From NCBI GenBank assembly GCA_964514665.1, contig CAZESH010000120.1, positions 1-11,631 of the forward strand: a stretch of 11,631 bases of DNA. The letters are read 5' to 3'. The notes beneath the pieces were generated by a model that did not search any database, was not told the origin of the DNA, and saw nothing but the letters and a program-made list of their open reading frames with translations. Positions within the stretch are counted from its first letter, which is position 1; the number at the start of each line of letters is the position of its first letter. This document shows positions 1 to 6,887 of this stretch, one piece after another. This DNA comes from CAZESH01 sp964514665. Lineage in GTDB: Bacteria > Bacillota > Bacilli > Paenibacillales > KCTC-25726. The translations under genes and the position numbers were made by a program.

Positions 1-144
1 GCGTTCCATGACATCGTCGTCGGCAGCAATGCAATCGGCGGCGCCGGCGGGGCTTATCCGGCTCATCCCGGATGGGATGCCTGTACCGGACTGGGCAGCC
101 CCGACGGGATACGGTTAATGCGGGCCCTGCAAGCCTTGCACTGA
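1..144 (+). CDS. S53 family (sedolisin/kumamolisin-like) peptidase, C-terminal end only
   Basis: The window opens inside a plus-strand reading frame of 47 codons that ends in TGA. The visible residues include FHDIVVGSN, then a Gly/Ala-rich loop, then GWDACTGLGSPDG. This is the calcium-site region that closes the catalytic domain of S53 serine-carboxyl peptidases; in kumamolisin the Asp-Ile pair and the Gly/Asp residues of the Gly-Trp-Asp segment bind the Ca2+. These enzymes are usually secreted acid endopeptidases made with an N-terminal propeptide. The propeptide and the Glu/Asp/Ser catalytic residues would lie outside the window. A hairpin terminator follows directly. The family call rests on this short but characteristic tail. 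Whether the gene is intact upstream cannot be seen. Confidence 0.8.
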   Translation, partial: AFHDIVVGSNAIGGAGGAYPAHPGWDACTGLGSPDGIRLMRALQALH

Positions 145-158
145 TCAAACGCTGAAGC

Positions 159-205
159 AAAAAAACATTTCCTTCGGCAGCTTAAGTCCGTTGGAAATGT
201 TTTTT
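159..205. terminator. Bidirectional terminator between the S53 peptidase and the sugar permease operon
   Basis: Arms AAAAACATTTCC (from about 161) and GGAAATGTTTTT (from 193) pair perfectly around a roughly 20-nt loop that can itself pair partly. A T-run follows on the plus strand and a matching A-run precedes the stem, so it can terminate both the S53 gene (+) and the converging permease operon (-), whose last stop codon is 15 nt away. Confidence 0.85.
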
Positions 206-219
206 AAGCGCTGGGAAGC

Positions 220-1047
220 TCAATCCTTCAGAGCGCCTGCCGCGATATCGGAAATAAACTGACGGCTGATGAACAAGAACAGCACGATCAGCGGCAGCAC
301 GACCAGGAACGTCCCTGCCATGACCATCGCATAGTCTGTATTATAAATCCCGTTTAGCTGCGACAAGGCTACCTGCAGCGTATACTTGCGCTGATCGTTC
401 AGGATGACCAAAGGCCAGAGATAATCATTCCATACATTAATGAAAGTAAATGCACCGAGAAAAGCCAAAGCCGGCCTGATAATCGGAAGCGAGACGTTCC
501 AATAAAGCCTGAAGAAGCTGCAGCCGTCGATCCTGCCAGCGCTCAGCAGCTCATCGGGTACGGCTCCCTGCGTATACTGGCGAATCCAGAATATCCCGAA
601 AGCGTTGGCCATTCCGGGGATGATCAGCGCTTTATAGGTGCCAACCCAACCGAAGGTCGCCATGATCACGAACGAAGGAACCAGAGACAGCTGGCTCGGC
701 ACCATCATCGTGGCCAAGAGCAGTATGAACAAAGGCTTTTTTGCCGGAAAGTCGTATTTGGCGAAGGCGAAACCCGCAAGCGAATCGAAGAACAGCACCA
801 AGAGCGTCGACACCACCGCTACAAAAACCGTATTGAAAAAGGCATGGAAAAAATCAATGCTTTGAAATACCCGCTGAATATTATGAATAAACTCGCTTCC
901 GAACCAGATTTTCGGCGGAAACCTGTACAAATCGCTTGTCGTACGGGTCGACATCACGGCGAGCCAGTAAAAGGGAAACACCGAGACTGCGACTCCAATC
1001 AGCAATATGACATGCAAAAGAACATTTTTCGTTCCTGAAAGCTTCAT
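220..1047 (-). CDS. Carbohydrate ABC transporter permease, MalG type (CUT1)
   Basis: This is the second inner-membrane subunit of a binding-protein-dependent sugar importer. The 275-residue product begins MKLSGTKN and has about six hydrophobic segments. The cytoplasmic EAA loop that docks on the ATPase is at about residues 166-190 (SAGRIDGCSFF, then SLPII); it departs slightly from the usual EAARIDGAS. I chose the ATG at 1047 because a purine-rich AGGGAGGGG site lies about 10 nt upstream. A longer reading with 23 extra residues would start inside the preceding permease gene and has no such site. The gap to the upstream permease stop (restored frame) is 19 nt, so the two are almost certainly co-transcribed and co-assembled. 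No ATPase gene is nearby; Firmicute CUT1 importers often share a general MsmX/MsmK-type ATPase encoded elsewhere. The substrate cannot be told from sequence. Confidence 0.93.
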   Translation of the reverse strand: MKLSGTKNVLLHVILLIGVAVSVFPFYWLAVMSTRTTSDLYRFPPKIWFGSEFIHNIQRVFQSIDFFHAFFNTVFVAVVSTLLVLFFDSLAGFAFAKYDFPAKKPLFILLLATMMVPSQLSLVPSFVIMATFGWVGTYKALIIPGMANAFGIFWIRQYTQGAVPDELLSAGRIDGCSFFRLYWNVSLPIIRPALAFLGAFTFINVWNDYLWPLVILNDQRKYTLQVALSQLNGIYNTDYAMVMAGTFLVVLPLIVLFLFISRQFISDIAAGALKD

Positions 1048-1066
1048 CCTGCGTACACCCCTCCCT

Positions 1067-1998
1067 CTAAACTCTTTCCTTCGTAATGTTCCAATTGACG
1101 ATCGAGAACAGCACAATAATCACGAACATCCCCCAGCCTACAGCCGATGCATAGCCGAAATAATTGTGCACAAAAGCCTCGCGGTACAAGTACAGCACGT
1201 CAGTCCGCTGTTGCCGACTCCGCCGTCATTGCCTACCAGCACTTGGGGCTCAGTGAATAGCTGCATGCCGCCAATCGTGGAAGTAATGACCGTGAACAGA
1301 ATGACGGGCCGCAGCAGCGGAATGGTGATTTTGAAAAAGGACTGGAGCGTACTCGCTCCGTCAATCCTGGCAGCTTCGTAGAGCGTGCCCGAAATGCTCT
1401 GCAAGCCTGCCAGATAAATAATCGCGTTGTATCCGGTCCAGCGCCAGATCACCATCGATGCGATCGCCAGCTGGATGCCGAAGGGAAAATTCAGCCATTG
1501 TACCGCCTTCATTCCCAATGAAGTAAGCACAAAATTGAGCAATCCGTATTTATTGGCGAACAAGGTGCCGAAAATGATGGCCACGGCTACGATGGACGTT
1601 ACGTTAGGCATAAAAAAGGCAATCCGGTAAAAGGTGCGGAATCTGAGAAACGCGGAATTGAGCAAAAAAGCGATCACCAATGCAAAGAACAGCATCGGAA
1701 TGGTTGAATAAATCCAGATCACAAACGTATTGCCGACCGCCTGCCAAAATTGGGGATCCGTAAACATGTACTGGTAATTGTTGAATCCGTTATAGGACAT
1801 TTCCCCGATGCCATCCCATTTTTGAAAGGAAAGATACAAGGAAAACAGAATGGGAAAAATACCGAAGACGGCAAAAAGAATATAGAAAGGCGAAATTGCC
1901 GTGTACACCGCACGGTGCTTCCAAATCTCCCTCCACTTGCCCGCTTTCGCCGTTCCCGCCGCATGGCGGCTTTCACTTGCAGGATGCAATTGATGCAT
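1067..1998 (-). pseudogene. Carbohydrate ABC transporter permease, MalF type, frameshifted near the 3' end
   Basis: This is the first permease of the same sugar importer. From the ATG at 1998, with GGAGGG 7 nt upstream overlapping the binding-protein stop, the frame gives a charged N-terminus, about five membrane segments and a good EAA loop at residues 208-230 (YEAARIDGAS, then TIPLLRP). After Thr267 (codon 1198-1200) the frame turns into a Cys-rich nonsense tail and stops at 1138. Reading one base differently restores LYLYREAFVHNYFGYAS, the last membrane helix (GMFVIIVLFSIVNW) and NITKERV, stopping at 1067-1069. That is the normal family C-terminus, about 310 residues in all. One lost base, most simply a G making ACGGTG into ACGTG, explains it. 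It is either a recent natural mutation that removes the last helix or a sequence error. Everything else in the gene looks healthy. Confidence 0.88.
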
Positions 1999-2010
1999 GG
2001 ATTTCCCTCC

Positions 2011-3273
2011 TCACCTTTTTAATTCCCGTCGAATTCGATTTATCGCATCGTTCCAGGCTTTGACGGGATCCTTGTTTTGCTTGGCGATGTTGTTCAGCTC
2101 CTGCTTCATGATGCCGTCCACCAGGCTGAATCTTTCTCCAAAGTAGGCCACTTTGACGTTTTGCGCCGATGCCGCAAAGATGCTTCCCGTCCTCTGCCCG
2201 CCAAAGAACGGTTCGGAGTTGTTCATCTCCGGCTTGTCGTAAACGCTCGGTGCGGAAGGAAATAAATCGAGGTTTTTAAACGCCTCCAGCTGATTGTCCG
2301 GATTTTGCAGCCATTTGATCACTTCAAAGGCTTCCTTCGGATGCGGGCTCGATTTCAGAATGGCCAGAAACGATCCGCCGTTGTTCCCGTCTCCTCCGGG
2401 AGCCCGGGCAATTCTCCATTTGCCCGCGGTGTCCGGTGCTGCATCCTTCAGCACCTTCTTCATCCATACAGCGCCGACAAAGGAAGCGATGTCCCCGTTG
2501 TTCATCGCCGCGTTCCACTCCGGCGTCCAGCGGTCTACATTGGCGATGATTCCCTCGCTGTAAGCCTTGTTGGCAATAGTCCATGCTTTCTTCACCTGAT
2601 TGGAGTTTTCCCCGATAAACTGGCCTGAGGGGGTAAAATACAGATCCTTTCCCTGAGCCAGCACTTGCGTGTAGGTGTCCGCTGCATTGTCGGTAAGAAA
2701 CACTTTGCCTGCAAAGGCTTTTTTAATTTTTTGGCCCCCCGCAAAATAGCCGTCCCATGTATGAAGCTGCTGGGTTACCGCTTCGGGGTCTGTCGGCAAA
2801 CCGGCTTTTTGAAACAAATCCTCACGGTAAAACAAAGCGGTTGGTCCCGTATCCATGGGAAAGGCGATCATATACCCGTCAGGCGTCACACCCTGCATCC
2901 ATTTCCAGTCGAGGTATTGGTTTTGAACCTGCTTTGCGCCCAAGTCGTACAAATTATAAAAGCGGTTTTTATCCGGAAACAGTTCGGCGTCCCACGAGTT
3001 TAATCCGATAATGTCGGGACCTCCGGAACGGGCGGCCAGCGTAGTCATTAGCTTGGCTTTAAAGTCTCCGCCGATTTTTTGTGTGATCAAATGGATATTG
3101 GGAAACTGCCGATCGACTTTTTTAAGCAGCGAATCATCTATCGAGCGGTTCCAATACCAGAGTGTAAGCGTTATCTTTTTGCCGTTTGACTGATTCTGGG
3201 ACATTTGTGTCGCGCAGCCGCCTAAAACTAATGACAATGACAAAAACAGCGCTAAAATCCATCGGTACTTCAA
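2011..3273 (-). CDS. Extracellular sugar-binding lipoprotein of the ABC importer (family 1 solute-binding protein)
   Basis: The 420-residue product, a usual length for CUT1 binding proteins, captures the sugar outside the cell and hands it to the two permeases encoded downstream. Residues 1-20 form a lipoprotein signal peptide: basic start, hydrophobic core, lipobox LGGC with the acylated Cys at 20. The mature protein begins with a Gln/Ser/Asn-rich linker, then ITLTLWYWNRSID and the lobes typical of SBP family 1, including DIIGLNSWDAE and a late KEAFEVIKWLQNPDN helix. The start codon is TTG at 3273, supported by GAGGAGG 8 nt upstream; there is no competing ATG in a better place. The stop overlaps the ribosome binding site of the MalF-type gene, 12 nt ahead of its ATG, so translation is probably coupled. 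The ligand is unknown. Confidence 0.93.
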   Translation of the reverse strand: MKYRWILALFLSLSLVLGGCATQMSQNQSNGKKITLTLWYWNRSIDDSLLKKVDRQFPNIHLITQKIGGDFKAKLMTTLAARSGGPDIIGLNSWDAELFPDKNRFYNLYDLGAKQVQNQYLDWKWMQGVTPDGYMIAFPMDTGPTALFYREDLFQKAGLPTDPEAVTQQLHTWDGYFAGGQKIKKAFAGKVFLTDNAADTYTQVLAQGKDLYFTPSGQFIGENSNQVKKAWTIANKAYSEGIIANVDRWTPEWNAAMNNGDIASFVGAVWMKKVLKDAAPDTAGKWRIARAPGGDGNNGGSFLAILKSSPHPKEAFEVIKWLQNPDNQLEAFKNLDLFPSAPSVYDKPEMNNSEPFFGGQRTGSIFAASAQNVKVAYFGERFSLVDGIMKQELNNIAKQNKDPVKAWNDAINRIRRELKR

Positions 3274-3380
3274 ATCCTTTGCCTCCTCTATTAGAGATTT
3301 GTAAAGTATATTCGCATGATTTTTTAATATTTAAACCCAGTAAAAAATAGGCATTTTATCCTGATATTATTAATTTATTA

Positions 3381-3398
3381 ACTATCCTATGGATAAGT
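3381..3398. promoter_or_regulatory. Imperfect dyad in the divergent intergenic region, possible operator
   Basis: In the AT-rich 207-bp space between the importer operon (-) and the aldo/keto reductase gene (+) there is TATCC-TAT-GGATA (3383-3395), which extends with one bulge to ACT-ATCC...GGATA-AGT. It sits about 70-80 bp upstream of both a TATACT hexamer for the minus-strand operon (3305-3310) and the TATAAT hexamer of the reductase gene. That placement would suit a regulator shared by both directions. No regulator gene that would bind it is visible. Confidence 0.3.
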
Positions 3399-3439
3399 AG
3401 GTATATTCAGTTAAAGAATGGCTCCTATTTTTCACTACT

Positions 3440-3468
3440 TCTTAAATAGACGTACAATGATTTATAAT
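3440..3468 (+). promoter_or_regulatory. Probable sigma-A promoter of the aldo/keto reductase gene
   Basis: A perfect TATAAT lies at 3463-3468, about 30 nt before the chosen ATG at 3499, giving a short leader that contains the GGAGG site. The -35 region is weak: the best match is TTCTTA-like sequence around 3439-3445. The promoter is therefore either activator-dependent or only partly recognised here. Confidence 0.5.
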
Positions 3469-3498
3469 AAAAGGAAGATATGAATGGAGGATGAGCAC

Positions 3499-4476
3499 AT
3501 GAATTACAGAACGTTGGGAAGAACCGGCTTGAAGATTTCGGAAATCGGATACGGGGCATGGGGGATCGGCAAATCCGGCTGGATCGGGGCAAACGACGAT
3601 GAATCCCTGCAGGCATTAAATAAAGCGATCGACCTCGGATTGAACTTTATCGACACCGCTTTAGGTTACGGCGAAGGACACAGTGAACGGTTGGTCGGGC
3701 AGATCGTGCGCGAACGCTCCGAACAAATCTACGTTTCCACCAAAGTGCCGCCAAAAAATCGAATTTGGCCTGCTCCCGCAGGAGTGACTGCAGATGAAGC
3801 TTTTCCCGCCGACTATGTAATCGATTGTACGGAAGAGAGCTTGCGCAACCTCGGTCTGGATACGATCGATGTTCAGCAGTTCCATGTATGGTCCGACGAT
3901 TGGGTGCAGCAGGGCGATTGGCTGGAAGCCGTCGAAAAGCTGAAGCAGCAGGGCAAAATTCGCTACTTCGGGGTTTCGATCAACGATCACCAGCCGGAAA
4001 ACGCGATTAAATTAATTGAAACCGGCGTCGTCGATACCGTGCAGGTGATTTACAACATTTTCGATCAAAGTCCGGAGGACAAGCTCTTTCCAGCTTGCCT
4101 GAAGCACGATATCGGCGTTATCGTCCGCGTGCCGCTGGATGAAGGCGGATTGACCGGACGCATTACACCGGAAAGCGAATTTGCCGAGGGTGATTTCCGC
4201 AACCGTTATTTCGGCGGCGGACGCAAGCAGGAAATCTTCGACCGCGTGCAGCAAATTGCCGCCGACCTCGGCATCTCGACCGAGCAGATGGCAGAAATCG
4301 CCCTGCGCTACACGCTCAGTCATACCGCCGTTTCCCCGGTCATACCGGGCATGCGCTCGCTTCGCAATGTAGAAAAAAATTGCGCGGTTGGGGACGGCAA
4401 AGGATTGCCGCAGCAGCAGGTCGAGCAATTGAAAGCTTACCGTTGGGTGCGCAACTTCTACCAAGCAGCAGAGTAA
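3499..4476 (+). CDS. Aldo/keto reductase
   Basis: This is a soluble NAD(P)H-dependent oxidoreductase of 325 residues with an (alpha/beta)8 barrel. The N-terminus MNYRTLGRTGLKIS is the standard AKR opening. The catalytic tetrad is visible: Asp52 (FIDTALGYG), Tyr57 (YGEGHSERLVG), Lys82 (VSTKV) and His129 (QQFHVWSDDW). The late cofactor region reads AVSPVIPGMRS, followed by VEKNCAVGDG. The ATG at 3499 is preceded by TGGAGG with 8-nt spacing; an in-frame ATG 15 nt earlier overlaps that site and is less likely. It is divergent from the sugar importer operon and convergent with the ThuA-like gene. The context suggests sugar or sugar-derived aldehyde/ketone metabolism, but the substrate is not inferable. 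A strong terminator follows. Confidence 0.95.
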   Translation: MNYRTLGRTGLKISEIGYGAWGIGKSGWIGANDDESLQALNKAIDLGLNFIDTALGYGEGHSERLVGQIVRERSEQIYVSTKVPPKNRIWPAPAGVTADEAFPADYVIDCTEESLRNLGLDTIDVQQFHVWSDDWVQQGDWLEAVEKLKQQGKIRYFGVSINDHQPENAIKLIETGVVDTVQVIYNIFDQSPEDKLFPACLKHDIGVIVRVPLDEGGLTGRITPESEFAEGDFRNRYFGGGRKQEIFDRVQQIAADLGISTEQMAEIALRYTLSHTAVSPVIPGMRSLRNVEKNCAVGDGKGLPQQQVEQLKAYRWVRNFYQAAE

Positions 4477-4490
4477 CAGCCGCAAAAAAC

Positions 4491-4534
4491 AAACCCGCAA
4501 AACCTTCCGTCATGGAAAGTTTTGCGGGTTTTTT
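4491..4534. terminator. Bidirectional terminator shared by the aldo/keto reductase and ThuA-like genes
   Basis: Eighteen-base arms (4491-4508 and 4514-4531, core AACCCGCAAAAC / GTTTTGCGGGTT) pair with one mismatch around a 5-nt loop. A T-run follows on the plus strand, and the A-rich stretch at about 4484-4493 gives a U-run on the minus strand. It lies between two convergent stop codons (4476 and 4549). Confidence 0.9.
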
Positions 4535-4548
4535 CGGCTGAGTCCAAG

Positions 4549-5202
4549 TTAGGCGATTTCTCGGCATAACCAACGGATGTTCCAGCTCAAAAGCCGCAAC
4601 ACATCGGAATCAAGCAGACCTTCCAACCGATGCGCCGGCGTAAAGCAGCTGACCCTGCCGGCACCGAACGGATGGCGCCAACCAGCGATCGATTGGCCGT
4701 CAACGGACTCGGATCGCAGATAAACGCCCGTCCGGGCTTCATCGCAATGGACAAAGTAATGCTCATCGATGAAAGCAAAGCTTGAAGCGGTTTCCCGGCC
4801 TTCATTGACCGCGACATAGGTCACCTGCCGATTCTCCTGCGGATGATATTCGAAGCTGCCGCAAAGCATTTGCGCAAACACGCTCTCACGCTTATATGAG
4901 GCGAGTCCGGAATGCCATGCCAACCAGCTTCCGCCTTCATCGACATAACGAACGATCGCTTCGGCAAGAGGCTCCGTCATCCAGGTTCGGACTTCCTTGT
5001 CATTCGGATTGATCCGGTCTTCCTTGTATAGAATTATGCAATCCGGCTTCTCTCCCAGCGCTTCCGCCAAATGCTCCGCCTCGATAAAACGAAGCTCGTA
5101 TTTCCCTCCCATCTCAGGCAGCTCAAGCACATGCAGCAGCGAGCTTTCGATCGCTGCAAACGGGTGGTAATAATCACCCGCCAAAACGAATATTCGCTTC
5201 AT
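4549..5202 (-). CDS. ThuA-like domain protein (glutamine-amidotransferase-like fold)
   Basis: The 217-residue soluble product resembles the ThuA (trehalose-utilisation) family, which has a class I glutamine-amidotransferase-like fold and often sits in sugar-degradation clusters; the family's biochemical role is poorly defined. Visible landmarks are the opening strand KRIFVLAGD, the DCIILYKED strand (54-62), the conserved turn GGSWLAWHSG (90-99), IDEHYFVH (145-152) and the C-terminal GWRHPFGAGRV, then TPAHRLEG. The length is close to that of single-domain family members. The ATG at 5202 has GGAGGGG about 8 nt upstream. It converges on the aldo/keto reductase gene, with which it shares a terminator. 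An AraC-type regulator relic ends 27 nt upstream on the same strand and may once have controlled it. Confidence 0.82.
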   Translation of the reverse strand: MKRIFVLAGDYYHPFAAIESSLLHVLELPEMGGKYELRFIEAEHLAEALGEKPDCIILYKEDRINPNDKEVRTWMTEPLAEAIVRYVDEGGSWLAWHSGLASYKRESVFAQMLCGSFEYHPQENRQVTYVAVNEGRETASSFAFIDEHYFVHCDEARTGVYLRSESVDGQSIAGWRHPFGAGRVSCFTPAHRLEGLLDSDVLRLLSWNIRWLCREIA

Positions 5203-5229
5203 TCCAATCCCCTCCAGTCCAAATCTGCT

Positions 5230-5432
5230 TTATTCAGCCCTCAAGACATTTTGGTAGCTTTTGAGATTCATGCCGATCACTTTATTGAAAAACCGCGAAA
5301 AATAATAGGGGCTTACGTTTTTGGAAAATGCCTTAGGCACAAGGAGTAAAGCTCGAGTGTTTTTCCCTTGATCATCATTTTGTAGCAATCATCCTGATGC
5401 TGTATTCCTTCATTCAGACTATTTTTATTGTG
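5230..5432 (-). pseudogene. Remnant of an AraC-family transcription regulator
   Basis: Two short minus-strand stretches in different frames read like pieces of one AraC-family regulator. The upstream piece (from about 5430) contains CYKMMIKGKTLELYSLCLRHF, the linker helix between the sensor and DNA-binding domains. The downstream piece reads KNVSPYYFSRFFNKVIG, then MNLKSYQNVLRAE and TAA at 5230-5232. That is the second helix-turn-helix of the family (usual form VSPYYFSRLFKKxxG). Most of the first helix-turn-helix and the family's usual extended C-terminus are missing, and the frame changes near CATTTTCCAAAAACG (about 5318-5335). No start codon with a ribosome binding site is present. I read it as a decayed gene with an internal deletion. 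Confidence 0.65.
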
Positions 5433-5500
5433 TCAACACCTGTCCCTTTCATTTTCCGCCGGCTGCGAATATATATAGGGACATAAGGAAGTGTACGCTT

Positions 5501-5764
5501 ATGAAACGTTCCCGAAGCCTGCAGATAATTATCATCAGCAAGATAAAAATGCCGTTCTCCCGCGAATATGCGATTGAAGGATTTTATTGCACCGGAAAAC
5601 CTCCGTGCTCCCGCTTCCTTTCAGTAGGACAGCCTATCAAAACAGCGGAAAAATGTCTTCTTAAAAATGGGTACAGGCTAAAATCAAGCTGGTCGAATAT
5701 AGCAATTTATACTGTTCTTGCATGCCGAAATCGCAAGCGCAGCCTCAAATCCCCTCATTGCTGA
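5501..5764 (+). CDS. Hypothetical small basic protein, doubtful
   Basis: This is an 87-codon open frame I do not recognise. It starts with ATG 9 nt after AAGGAAG, which is an acceptable but not strong ribosome binding site. The product is very basic with five Cys residues and no signal peptide or membrane segment. A central stretch (GQPIKTAEKCLLKNGYRL) could form a helix. A 7-bp inverted repeat, TGTCCCT (5441-5447) and AGGGACA (5477-5483), flanks the region just before the start. No good terminator follows. It may be a real accessory gene or chance open frame in a gene-poor stretch. Confidence 0.3.
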   Translation: MKRSRSLQIIIISKIKMPFSREYAIEGFYCTGKPPCSRFLSVGQPIKTAEKCLLKNGYRLKSSWSNIAIYTVLACRNRKRSLKSPHC

Positions 5765-5841
5765 GCACTCAGTCCATTTTATGCACCTCTCTCAATTTCT
5801 ACACATACTCTATTAACAAATGATAGAAGGAGGTGTTCAGC

Positions 5842-6009
5842 ATGCCGAATATTTTAGTAGATATCGCTTGGCTAGTAGTGCTTGCCCGCAGTGTTTATCT
5901 GGTGATCACGATGATTGCAGCTTCGACAAAAAATTGGGTGTCGATCGTCTTTAACGCAGCTATCGCTGTCATATCCCTATCTTTCCTGCTGCCATGGTTA
6001 AATCAATAG
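5842..6009 (+). CDS. Small two-helix membrane protein, 55 residues
   Basis: The start is MPNILVDIAWLVVLARS and the product has two predicted membrane segments, about residues 4-26 and 33-51, joined by a short polar turn (STKNW). It has a near-perfect ribosome binding site (AGAAGGAGG, 7 nt before ATG) and its own strong terminator 27 nt after the stop, so it is very likely a real monocistronic gene. I do not recognise a family. Two-helix hairpin proteins of this size include small stress, sporulation and toxin-like membrane proteins, but nothing here selects one of these. Confidence 0.8.
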   Translation: MPNILVDIAWLVVLARSVYLVITMIAASTKNWVSIVFNAAIAVISLSFLLPWLNQ

Positions 6010-6036
6010 ACGCCGCTTCGTTATTTGATTGGCCCG

Positions 6037-6068
6037 GGATCAGTCTGCAGCGGACTGATCCTTTTTTT
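6037..6068 (+). terminator. Terminator of the 55-residue membrane protein gene
   Basis: Perfect 9-bp arms GGATCAGTC (6037-6045) and GACTGATCC (6053-6061) with a 7-nt loop are followed at once by seven T residues. Confidence 0.92.
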
Positions 6069-6379
6069 GTCTGTCTGCCGGATCAGCCTGCGTTCCGGAC
6101 CGGAATCCAATGGAATAAATGCTTTTCAAGCCGCATAAATGGAACAGACGGATAAACCATATTTTGCTCGACAAAGAATTTTCAAATCTCTGAATAAAGG
6201 TGAGCCATGAAAAGGCATTATTGGCATTCACTGCGCAGCTCCCGACGAGATCGATGGGGTTAATTTTTTTTCCAAATTTTATTAAAAAATTATAGTACTT
6301 TGTGCTTCTATTTGATAAACTGATATTTGTAATTCATGATTTACAGATATTTCCCTTAATGCAAAAGGAGAAGTTTATA
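6069..6379. other. AT-rich intergenic stretch without a confident gene
   Basis: It lies between the terminator of the membrane-protein gene and the first CxxC microprotein gene. The part from 6250 to 6360 is strongly AT-rich. A minus-strand frame of about 63 codons (GTG at 6231, stop at 6040) crosses it but ends inside the terminator stem, so I do not call it. A weak promoter-like pair, TTGATA (6312-6317) and CATGAT (6335-6340) with 17-nt spacing, points at the gene beginning at 6380. Nothing else is supported. Confidence 0.5.
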
Positions 6380-6541
6380 ATGTACTTTTGTCAGATCTGC
6401 AGCGCTTTTCATGACAGAAACGAAGTAGAAGGAACGATTTATAACACAGCATACATACTGGTTGATGGAAAGAAAGTCGATATTGGTTATTGCTCGAAAT
6501 CACTTTCAGAGCAGCCGAAATCCACACAAGCGCAGCACTGA
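6380..6541 (+). CDS. CxxC...H...C microprotein, copy A (53 residues)
   Basis: It starts MYFCQICSAFHDRNEVEG and is preceded by AAAAGGAG at about 9 nt. Cys4, Cys7, His11 and Cys38 could make a small metal (zinc) site; that is inference from spacing only. The first 38 residues align without a gap to the product of the opposing gene at 6487-6666: Met1, Tyr2, Cys4, Cys7, His11, Glu15, Thr23, Tyr25, Val28, Gly36, Tyr37 and Cys38 are identical. This match supports both genes being real. The tail after the shared GYC differs and lies in the 55-nt stretch where the two genes overlap end to end. Function unknown; no terminator is visible because the 3' end is inside the other gene. Confidence 0.7.
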   Translation: MYFCQICSAFHDRNEVEGTIYNTAYILVDGKKVDIGYCSKSLSEQPKSTQAQH

Positions 6542-6666
6542 TCTATCCTATCGCAATAGCCAAGCGGATAATTGGTTTGACGAACGCAATAGTAGCCTGT
6601 TTTAAAGACGGCAGTAGCCTTTTCATCAACTTTGTGCAGTTCTTTACAAAATATGCAATAATACAT
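6487..6666 (-). CDS. CxxC...H...C microprotein, copy B (59 residues)
   Basis: It starts MYYCIFCKELHKVDEKA. The ATG at 6666 follows a GGAGAGG site with 4-5 nt spacing; a reading five codons longer starts inside that site. Besides Cys4, Cys7, His11 and Cys38, which it shares with the convergent copy A, it has extra Cys at 27 and a Cys-rich tail (CCACVDFGC). The pair probably arose by inverted duplication or parallel gain of two paralogues. If both are transcribed, their mRNAs are complementary over at least the 55-nt overlap, which could make them mutually antagonistic. Function unknown; a small zinc-binding protein is the most natural guess. Confidence 0.68.
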   Translation of the reverse strand: MYYCIFCKELHKVDEKATAVFKTGYYCVRQTNYPLGYCDRIDQCCACVDFGCSESDFEQ

Positions 6667-6796
6667 GCAACCTCTCCCCATATCCGTCTAAAGTATCAAT
6701 CCTTAATAGTCCAAAATATCTACTCTCTACTTTTATCGACAAACCGGTATTGATTTTCAATAGAAAAAACAACAACTTGCTTGAAATAGAAATAAT

Positions 6797-6840
6797 TCTA
6801 ATCTTTCTCAGCAGCGGGCTGCGAAATTAGGATCTTTTTC
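6797..6840 (+). terminator. Imperfect terminator-like hairpin
   Basis: CTAAT...GCAGC (about 6799-6815) pairs with GCTGC...ATTAG (6818-6830) through a stem broken by mismatches, followed by GATCTTTTTC. It lies in the gap between the microprotein pair and the proline-rich gene. It could end readthrough from the left or be chance. Confidence 0.35.
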
Positions 6841-6887
6841 GTGCACCCGGCCATAGAATGAATAAAACAGATGAGAGAAGGACATTT

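Noticed and set aside
4012..4500. 162-codon minus-strand frame
   Set aside because: It is the antisense shadow of the aldo/keto reductase gene, whose catalytic tetrad fixes the true frame.
5762..5775. CTGA-GCAC-TCAG palindrome after the 87-codon frame
   Set aside because: The stem is only 4 bp and no T-run follows, so it is not a terminator.
6040..6231. Minus-strand frame of about 63 codons with a GTG start and a GGGAG-like site
   Set aside because: Its last codons are the terminator stem and A-run complement of the neighbouring gene, there is no terminator for it, and I recognise no family. The frame also continues open upstream of the GTG into AT-rich sequence, which suggests chance.
6852..6862. 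CATAGAATGA as a possible sporulation sigma-K -10 box for the proline-rich gene
   Set aside because: It nearly fits CATAnnnTA, but no matching -35 element was found at the right distance, so I do not claim a sporulation promoter.
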